Source: a bacterium (lineage in GTDB: Bacteria; Armatimonadota; JACIXR01). Taken from it: a stretch of 64,000 nt of DNA. The stretch lies in assembly GCA_014360495.1 (NCBI GenBank), contig JACIXR010000004.1:131983-195982 (forward strand). The letters are read 5' to 3'. Made by a program: the position numbers and the translations under genes. The notes below the pieces were generated by a model that made no database searches, was not told the DNA's origin, and saw only the letters and a list, made by a program, of their open reading frames with translations. Below, piece after piece: positions 58,790-64,000 of the stretch. Position 1 is the first letter of the stretch. Each line of letters starts with the position of its first letter.

Positions 58790-59470
58790 ATGCTGACTGA
58801 GGAACAATTGGCGAAAATTATAGCGGAGAAAGTTGCCGAGGAGCTCCTCACTTTTAGACGCTGTGAGGAGTGTGTTCGCAATAGGGATATCAGGAGGATT
58901 CCAGATAACTTCATTCCCATAGGGGTTTCCGCGCGTCATATGCATATCTCCCAGGAAGACCTTGAAGCCCTTTTTGGGAAAGGTTATCAATTAAGAAAAG
59001 AGAGGGATTTGTATCAGCCGGGAGAGTTCGCTTCATCTGAAGTTGTTCAAGTAGTCGGTCCAAGAGGAGTTCTTAGGGTAAGAATCCTCGGACCTGTGCG
59101 GAAACAAACCCAAGTGGAACTTTCCCGCACCGATTGCATAACCATAGGCATAGATGCGCCCTATAAATATCCAGGCGATTTAAAAGGAGCTGCCCCAATA
59201 ACGATAGTCGGTCCCAAAGGGGCAATCTACAAGGAAGCGGCGATAATTCAAGCTCGCCACATTCATACCCCACCCGAAGCAGCTCAGCGATTGGGTATAA
59301 AGGATGGCGAGCTCGTGAGCGTTAAAGTCGCTGGGGAGAGAGGCGTGATATTCACGAATGTTTTGGTGAGAGTGTCTGAGAGATACCTACTTCAAATGCA
59401 TTTAGATACGGATGACGCTAACGCCGCGGGGGTAAACTGCAATAATTTGGCTGAATTAGTGAGGCTTTAG
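58790..59470 (+). CDS. PduL-type phosphotransacylase
   Basis: 226 residues. The two duplicated PduL His motifs are clear: FIPIGVSARHMHISQEDLEA near residue 47 and IIQARHIHTPPEAAQRLGIK near 157, which hold the two zinc ions. GAAPITIVGPKGAIYKEAAI and LQMHLDTDDANAAGVNCNN complete the family. It interconverts acyl-CoA and acyl phosphate (acetyl or propionyl). The extra ~35 residues at the N-terminus include CEECVRN and resemble a microcompartment-targeting or metal-binding arm, but no shell genes are present. Its TAG overlaps the GTG of the aspartate dehydrogenase gene, so they are coupled. Confidence 0.9.
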   Translation: MLTEEQLAKIIAEKVAEELLTFRRCEECVRNRDIRRIPDNFIPIGVSARHMHISQEDLEALFGKGYQLRKERDLYQPGEFASSEVVQVVGPRGVLRVRILGPVRKQTQVELSRTDCITIGIDAPYKYPGDLKGAAPITIVGPKGAIYKEAAIIQARHIHTPPEAAQRLGIKDGELVSVKVAGERGVIFTNVLVRVSERYLLQMHLDTDDANAAGVNCNNLAELVRL

Positions 59471-60273
59471 TGATTAGGGTAGGCATAGTTGGCTGCGGGA
59501 CTATAGGAAGTGAGATTGCTGTAGCGATAGATGAGGGGAGGGTGAATTGTGTCCTTGTCGCTTTATGGGATAAGGAGAGGGAGAAAGCCGAGGTTCTTCA
59601 AAATCGCCTAAAAAATCAATCCCCGAGAATTGCTCCACCTCTGTCCTGGGTGGATGAGGTGGATTTAATAGTGGAATCGGCTTCCCAAGAAGCAGTAGGC
59701 GAGTTATTACCTCTTGTCATTGAAAAGGGAAAGGATATTTTAGTGATGAGCGTGGGCGGATTGATAGGGAGGGAGGAATTGATAAACAGAGCGAAGGAGA
59801 AAAATTGTCACATCTTCATTCCCTCAGGTGCCCTCGCTGGCTTGGACGCCGTTCAATCCGCAAATATAGGGGAGATAAAGAGCGCTACTCTCACAACCAT
59901 CAAGCCACCAAAGGCTTTATCAGGCGCTCCTTATATAGCCCAGAAAGGCATTGACCTTTTCTCCTTCAATGAACCAACTATCATATACGAGGGAAATGCC
60001 AGAGAAGCTATAAAGTTCTTCCCAGCAAATGTCAATGTAGCAGCTGCTTTATCCCTGGCGGGAATAGGCGTTGATAAAACAAAGGTAAGAATCGTAGTTG
60101 ACCCAAGGGCAAAGACGAATATCCATAAAATAGAAGTAGAAGGCGATTTCGGGAAAATAACCACTCAGACGGAAAATAATCCTTCCCCCTCCAACCCTCG
60201 CACAAGCTACCTTGCCGTTCTCTCCGCTATTGCCCTCCTTAAAAAATTAACTTTACCACTGAGAATCGGGTGA
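59470..60273 (+). CDS. nadX: L-aspartate dehydrogenase
   Basis: 267 residues from GTG 59470. NAD(P)-binding MIRVGIVGCGTIGSEIAVAI, then LIVESASQEAVGELLPLVIE, HIFIPSGALAGLDAVQSANI and NVNVAAALSLAGIGVDKTKV are the aspartate dehydrogenase signatures. It oxidises aspartate to iminoaspartate (for NAD synthesis) or runs in reverse to make aspartate from oxaloacetate and ammonia. Because an ACT protein and aspartokinase follow in the same operon and no nadA/nadC is present, supply of aspartate for the aspartate family is the more likely role. That is an inference. Confidence 0.88.
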   Translation: MIRVGIVGCGTIGSEIAVAIDEGRVNCVLVALWDKEREKAEVLQNRLKNQSPRIAPPLSWVDEVDLIVESASQEAVGELLPLVIEKGKDILVMSVGGLIGREELINRAKEKNCHIFIPSGALAGLDAVQSANIGEIKSATLTTIKPPKALSGAPYIAQKGIDLFSFNEPTIIYEGNAREAIKFFPANVNVAAALSLAGIGVDKTKVRIVVDPRAKTNIHKIEVEGDFGKITTQTENNPSPSNPRTSYLAVLSAIALLKKLTLPLRIG

Positions 60274-60279
60274 TGTGGA

Positions 60280-60753
60280 ATGGTGCAACGATTTGAGAAA
60301 GATATGGTTATTAGTGAGATAGAGTGCAGAAGGGGGTATACTTGCGTTAAGGTGAGGTTTAAGGAGAAAAGCGAGGTAGGGAAGATTTTAGGGACTCTTG
60401 CAGAGGCTGACATCCATTTTACCATTCCAAAGATACACGAAAACTCCCTCAACTTCGTGCTTCCCCAGAGCGAAGAAAAGAGAGCATTGGAAATATTGAC
60501 GGACATGGGTTATAATCCCCAATTGCTTTCCGGGTGCTCTCTCGTGATAGTCTATGCTCCAGATATGAGAAACCTCTTTGGGATTATGGTGCAAATATTG
60601 GAAGCAATGCTCAAGGAGGGCGCTGAAGTGCTTCAGGTGGGGGATGCTTATAACTCCGTTTCCTGTTTGATAAGAGACGAGAAATTAAAGGGTGCGATTT
60701 CTTCTTTAAAGGAATCTTTTCCAAATACGGCGATAAAATGTGAGCTAAGCTGA
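60280..60753 (+). CDS. Stand-alone tandem ACT-domain protein
   Basis: 157 residues with no catalytic domain. Two ACT-like halves of beta-alpha-beta-beta-alpha-beta type: MVISEIECRRGYTCVKVRF with VGKILGTLAEADIHFTI, then SGCSLVIVYAPDMRNLFGIM with LEAMLKEGAEVLQVGDAYNS and VSCLIRDEKLKGAISSLK. The second half has the Asn-Ser-Val-Ser strand typical of the regulatory part of aspartokinases. It lies six bases after the aspartate dehydrogenase and 13 before the aspartokinase. It probably binds an amino acid (lysine or threonine) and tunes one or both neighbours. Confidence 0.78.
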   Translation: MVQRFEKDMVISEIECRRGYTCVKVRFKEKSEVGKILGTLAEADIHFTIPKIHENSLNFVLPQSEEKRALEILTDMGYNPQLLSGCSLVIVYAPDMRNLFGIMVQILEAMLKEGAEVLQVGDAYNSVSCLIRDEKLKGAISSLKESFPNTAIKCELS

Positions 60754-60766
60754 AGGAAGGAATGGT

Positions 60767-62119
60767 ATGAGGATAATAGTTCAGAAGTTCGGTGGAACTT
60801 CTCTTGCTGACCAAAGCGGGCGAGTACAAGCCGCGAAAAAGGTCGTTGAGGCAATTCATAAAGGTTTTTCACCTGTTATGGTAGTTTCCGCTATGGGAAG
60901 GAAACCCCAGCCTTATGCCACGGATACCCTCCTTTCCCTCCTTGAGGATATCGCTAAAGAGGTTGATGTTGAGCCAAGGGAAAAAGACCTCATAATGGCA
61001 TGTGGGGAGATAATCTCCACCGCCGTTATGGCGCAATTGCTCAAGACATTGGGGATTAAGGCTATCGCCCTAACAGGGGCTCAGGCGGGGATAATAACCA
61101 CTCCCGATTATGGAAATGCTCGTATTGTGCGTATAGATACGGAATATTTGCTTTACCTTTTAAGTGAAGGTTATGTTCCCGTCGTGGCGGGATTTCAGGG
61201 GATGGCTGAGGCTGTATCGCCACAAGTGCACGGTGATATAACGACTCTGGGGAGGGGAGGGTCCGATACGACTGCAACAGCGCTGGGCGCCGCCCTGAAA
61301 GCGGAGAGAGTTGAAATTTACACGGATGTAGACGGGGTTATGACAGCTGACCCTAATCTCGTCAGCGATGCAAGGGTTCTTCCCCGCCTCTCTTATGAAG
61401 AAGTAAGCGAGATGGCACACCAGGGGGCTAAGGTTGTCCACCCAAGAGCTATAGAAATCGCAATGGAATATGGCGTGGATGTTTGGGTTAAAAATAATTA
61501 CAGCGACCACCCAGGCTCCCTAATCACTTCCCAGGAGTCGCTTTCTCCGGAGGAAAAGGAAAGGATAACAGCGATAACAAATCTCGGTTCAATCGCCTAT
61601 CTCCATATAAGTGTTCAAGAGGAGGACAAACCATATGTGGAAGTGGAAATCTATAAGATGCTGGGCAAATTGCGAGTGAACGCTTACCTGACCTCTATGA
61701 GCAACGATAGAATAACTTTCGCTGTTACACGCCAAAATTTATGGAGAGTAAGACGCCTTCTTGACAGTGTAGTCGTGCCTGTCTTTAAAAGGGGAAAGCC
61801 GAGACTTTATTTATTTGATACCGGCTCCGATAGGATGTCCTTCCTGATCCAAAGAGAGGAGCTCATGAAATTACACGGCTCCGCTGAGGTGGAGGTTATA
61901 CCCGTGGAGATAATGGAGAACACCTCCTTGGTTTCGGTCATCTTCTCTCAGCCTACTCTTCTTCAAAAAGTAATGGTCAGACTCCTCTCCGTGCTTAATA
62001 AAGAAGGGATATCCTTCATTCAGATAGCTGATTCCCGTCTCTCTGCCTCTGTGCTCTTGAATGATAGCGATGCTCCCCGTGCAGTTAGAGCCCTTCATAA
62101 GGAATTCGCCCTTTCTTAA
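60767..62119 (+). CDS. lysC: Aspartokinase
   Basis: 450 residues. The amino-acid kinase domain (~1-265) starts with IIVQKFGGTSLADQSGRVQA and has IMACGEIISTAVMAQLLKTL, GFQGMAEAVSPQVHGDITTL with the GRGGSDTTATALGAAL loop, and IYTDVDGVMTADPNLVSDA. Two ACT domains (~280-450) follow, ending ISFIQIADSRLSASVLLN. It makes aspartyl phosphate for Lys, Thr and Met. ATG 60767 follows GAAGGAATGGT. It ends the pduL operon. Since it already has ACT domains, the ACT protein upstream is an additional control element. Confidence 0.92.
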   Translation: MRIIVQKFGGTSLADQSGRVQAAKKVVEAIHKGFSPVMVVSAMGRKPQPYATDTLLSLLEDIAKEVDVEPREKDLIMACGEIISTAVMAQLLKTLGIKAIALTGAQAGIITTPDYGNARIVRIDTEYLLYLLSEGYVPVVAGFQGMAEAVSPQVHGDITTLGRGGSDTTATALGAALKAERVEIYTDVDGVMTADPNLVSDARVLPRLSYEEVSEMAHQGAKVVHPRAIEIAMEYGVDVWVKNNYSDHPGSLITSQESLSPEEKERITAITNLGSIAYLHISVQEEDKPYVEVEIYKMLGKLRVNAYLTSMSNDRITFAVTRQNLWRVRRLLDSVVVPVFKRGKPRLYLFDTGSDRMSFLIQREELMKLHGSAEVEVIPVEIMENTSLVSVIFSQPTLLQKVMVRLLSVLNKEGISFIQIADSRLSASVLLNDSDAPRAVRALHKEFALS

Positions 62120-62156
62120 ATTTGATTCTTTTTAAGTGTGGCAATCTCTTTCAAAA

Positions 62157-63282
62157 TTATAGCGAGTTTAAACTAAATGTTCTTTTATAAGCTACAATTG
62201 CCACCCTTATGTCAAAATAACACACCAATCGTCTTTCTTCATAATTAAATTCATTGTTATACCTCCTTACCTTATTTTGGTATACTTTGTCAAGCTTTTT
62301 TACTAACTCTTCTATTTTCATTGAAAGTTCAAATGGGTTTATCTCTTCCCGCAGTGCCCTTAGCTTTTCCTTCTCTTCCTCCGGTATATTTTGAAGAGAA
62401 CATACCCTCCCATAGGGCGTGTTTACATCGTATAGCTTTTTCACTTTGCCGCCTTCCCTAATCTTACCTATGAGCTTCATCGTCGGATGGAAAAGATTGT
62501 GTCTCAATGCTAAAAGCCTTAAAAGCTCGGAAAGTATTACAAACTCTTCCTCCCTATCATATCTTCGCCAACCGGTATACTGTCTGACAAGAAACCAGTT
62601 CTTGCTCTCCACATAAGGGGCATCGTTCTTGTGATAGGGGCGAGACCGCCTAAACTCTATACCCTTACTTGGGCAGAATTTATACATATGGGCGTTTATA
62701 AACTCCGAACCGTTATCTACATGTATCCTCTTCACAGATATCGGCATGCTCATTACTATATCATTCATTCCCTCAACAACCCATTTCATTGCTTTATTGG
62801 GGAGCAAAAGCAACATAGTTCAATCCGTGGTTATTTCCGTAGCGGTAAGGGTAAAAGCAAATTCGCCTTTCGCTGACTCGCCACTATGATATAATAGGTC
62901 TACCTCTATGGTCCCTAGCTCCTTCTGTTTATCAAAGTAGCTCTCTACCATAATTGATTTCTTCACATTTGAGTTGAAGGGATTGCTTTTATACTTATTC
63001 TTTGTTTTCCATTTCTCCCTTATAGGTTTCAACAACCTTTCTATGGTTGAGGCGCTCATTTTGAGCAATTTTTCCTTGTCCTCTGGTTTTACGTCTCTCA
63101 ATTCCTCGCTATCAAACAGCCTGTCAGCGTTATATCTTATGTAGTAGCAGTGCTTGGAGGAGATAAAACCGGAAGCCTTCCAAATCTTTTCCAGGGGAGG
63201 AATAAGCTCAGCAGTATATATCTTTTATGTTTGCTATCTTTTGCTTACGGGTATATAATCCTTTAGGTATAGAGGCAAGCAT
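62157..63282 (-). pseudogene. Inactivated DDE/integrase-type transposase
   Basis: Translation probably began at ATG 63282 (SD AAAGGAGGTG at ~63290-63299). A frameshift near 63222 follows MLASIPKGLYTRKQ...KDIY; the frame then continues TAELIPPLEKIWKASGFISS. At 62820-62822 an in-frame TGA replaces the Trp expected in TTDW. The DDE triad is intact on both sides: Asp in GTIEVDLLYHSGE, Asp in RIHVDNGSEFIN, Glu in NDAPYVESKN. The two halves are in the same frame, so one substitution broke the catalytic domain. The N-terminal helix-turn-helix appears shortened. Clear terminal inverted repeats were not found. Confidence 0.85.
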
Positions 63283-63413
63283 CTTCTTACACCTCCTTTT
63301 AGAAGGGTTTATAATGGAATAAATTGTAAGGGATGCTCGCCTCTTTCTTCCAGCAGATTTTTTGAAGAAACAAGCCTGTTTCGAATTAATTATTTTTGAG
63401 GAACGGCGCCAAT

Positions 63414-63442
63414 TTGACAAAGTGTTTTAAAATTGTTATTAT
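63414..63442 (+). promoter_or_regulatory. Promoter of the G5/3D-domain gene
   Basis: TTGACA (63414-63419), 17-base spacer and TATTAT (63437-63442), with GGAGGTG at 63478. This close fit to consensus shows that the TTGACA is a promoter element, not an IS end. Confidence 0.7.
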
Positions 63443-63481
63443 TAAGTTGGCAGGCGATCGGCTTAAAAATAACTTTCGGAG

Positions 63482-64000
63482 GTGAGTGTCATTATTTTAA
63501 GAAGGTGTTTGCCTTTCCTGCCCCTGATGTTTTTTATTGCCATTTATGGGCTGAGCAGGGAGGTGGAAAGAATAATCGCTGTGGAAGAGATTCCTCCGCC
63601 CATCCAACTGAAGCCGGATAGAAACTTAAGGGAGGGAATAAGAATCACACTTAAAGAGGGAAAACCGGGATTAAAGAAGGTCCGTTATGAGATTATAAGG
63701 GTGCGCGGGAAAGAGGAAAAAAGGGTTATTGAAGAGAAAGTAATTCGTCCACCCATCCCCACGGTAGTTCTTCAGGGAACAGGTCGGCATTTGACTTCTC
63801 GTGGCGGTGTAAATAGGGTAAGGAAGGTATTGAAGATGGTCGCTACCGCTTATTGTGCTGGGCGTGGAGGAGTCGACAGGGTAACGGCTACAGGAGTGAG
63901 GGCTGAATACGGTATAGCTGCGGTTGATAGTAGAGTCATCAAATTGGGAACTCTTCTTTATGTTGAAGGGTATGGCTTGGCTTTAGCAGCAGATAGAGGT
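63482..64000 (+). CDS. Exported G5- and 3D-domain protein (YabE/Rpf-like), 3' truncated
   Basis: An open frame of at least 173 residues runs off the window; it has no stop, so its end is not visible. The N-terminus has a signal or anchor segment (LRRCLPFLPLMFFIAIYGLS). Residues ~60-105 are a G5-like domain (KVRYEIIRVRGKEEKRVIEE, ending PTVVLQGTG). Residues ~118 to the end are a 3D domain, a double-psi barrel named for its three conserved Asp (MVATAYCAGRG, TATGVRAEYGIAAVDSRVIK, LALAADRG). Such proteins are peptidoglycan-cleaving or wall-remodelling factors. GTG 63482 overlaps its SD; ATT 63491 would be better spaced. Confidence 0.8.
   Translation, partial: MSVIILRRCLPFLPLMFFIAIYGLSREVERIIAVEEIPPPIQLKPDRNLREGIRITLKEGKPGLKKVRYEIIRVRGKEEKRVIEEKVIRPPIPTVVLQGTGRHLTSRGGVNRVRKVLKMVATAYCAGRGGVDRVTATGVRAEYGIAAVDSRVIKLGTLLYVEGYGLALAADRG

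Noticed and set aside
58790-62119. Bacterial microcompartment locus suggested by PduL
   Set aside because: No shell (BMC-domain) proteins or other compartment enzymes are present; the neighbours are amino-acid genes.
62157-63425. Terminal inverted repeats of the insertion sequence (TTTGTCAAATT near 63410 and TTATGTCAAAAT near 62205)
   Set aside because: The match is short, and the right-hand TTGACA is part of a good promoter for the next gene; the left-hand site lies inside the transposase frame.
1-64000. tRNA, rRNA and riboswitch genes
   Set aside because: No cloverleaf, rRNA core sequence or known riboswitch core was recognised by eye; a covariance-model scan would be needed to exclude small RNAs.

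Overview
The window reads as a chromosome segment of an uncultivated, probably thermophilic, diderm bacterium. A predicted outer-membrane beta-barrel protein, an STN-type secretin-plug domain protein and TatA proteins point to a Gram-negative envelope. DUF5703-, DUF6785- and DUF6259-like proteins, giant secreted GH2 enzymes and URO-D-like proteins are typical of Armatimonadota and Planctomycetota-like carbohydrate degraders. The phylum assignment is an inference. No rRNA, tRNA or CRISPR array was recognised. All calls were made by reading; no database search was run.

Layout. 1-5.2 kb: the end of a secreted glycosidase-like protein with a CBM9-like domain, two decayed genes, an alpha-galactosidase-like enzyme and a small GIY-YIG-like protein. 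5.9-15.8 kb: a DUF6785-like membrane protein, a URO-D-like protein and a 1455-residue GH2 enzyme that share a divergent promoter region, and a secreted protein of unknown function. 15.8-17.8 kb: argJ-argB. 18-25.3 kb: a secreted beta-propeller, a PfkB sugar kinase, two TatA genes, MarC and a DUF5703/GH95-like enzyme with an inserted LamG-like domain. 25.6-31.1 kb: phasin-like plus UbiB-like kinase, then a sugar isomerase, a CoA-disulfide-reductase-like flavoprotein and ribokinase. 31.3-36.6 kb: a 1003-residue TPR protein, an MBL-fold enzyme, an Mrp ATPase and a DUF5320-like protein. 36.9-45.2 kb: a creatininase, GNAT and glycosidase operon and a 1379-residue GH2 enzyme. 45.3-49.6 kb: a second DUF5320-like protein, a Fur-family regulator and the operon xylulokinase, flavodoxin, zinc alcohol dehydrogenase. 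50.4-55.1 kb: a coupled operon of an STN protein, CoaX, a quinate-5-dehydrogenase-like family protein, a cyanobacterial-AAR-like acyl-ACP reductase and a URO-D-like protein. 55.2-62.1 kb: two amidohydrolases, a porin-like protein, NagA, PduL, aspartate dehydrogenase, an ACT protein and aspartokinase. The window ends with a broken transposase and the start of a G5/3D-domain protein.

Together the genes describe a heterotroph that cleaves plant-type polysaccharides outside the cell or in the periplasm and feeds pentoses, hexoses and amino sugars into the cytoplasm (XylB, isomerase, RbsK, PfkB, NagA). Arginine and aspartate-family biosynthesis are also present. Two regulatory patterns are visible. 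Three sigma70-like promoters carry a Fur-box-like palindrome just downstream of the -10, in front of the two DUF5320-like genes and the fur gene. Several other promoters lie so close to the start codon, with no Shine-Dalgarno (SD) sequence, that leaderless mRNAs are likely.

Intergenic regions are filled with one family of palindromic repeats built around CATTGCGAG and GCAATCTC. A 255-bp composite copy recurs almost unchanged 44.6 kb away.
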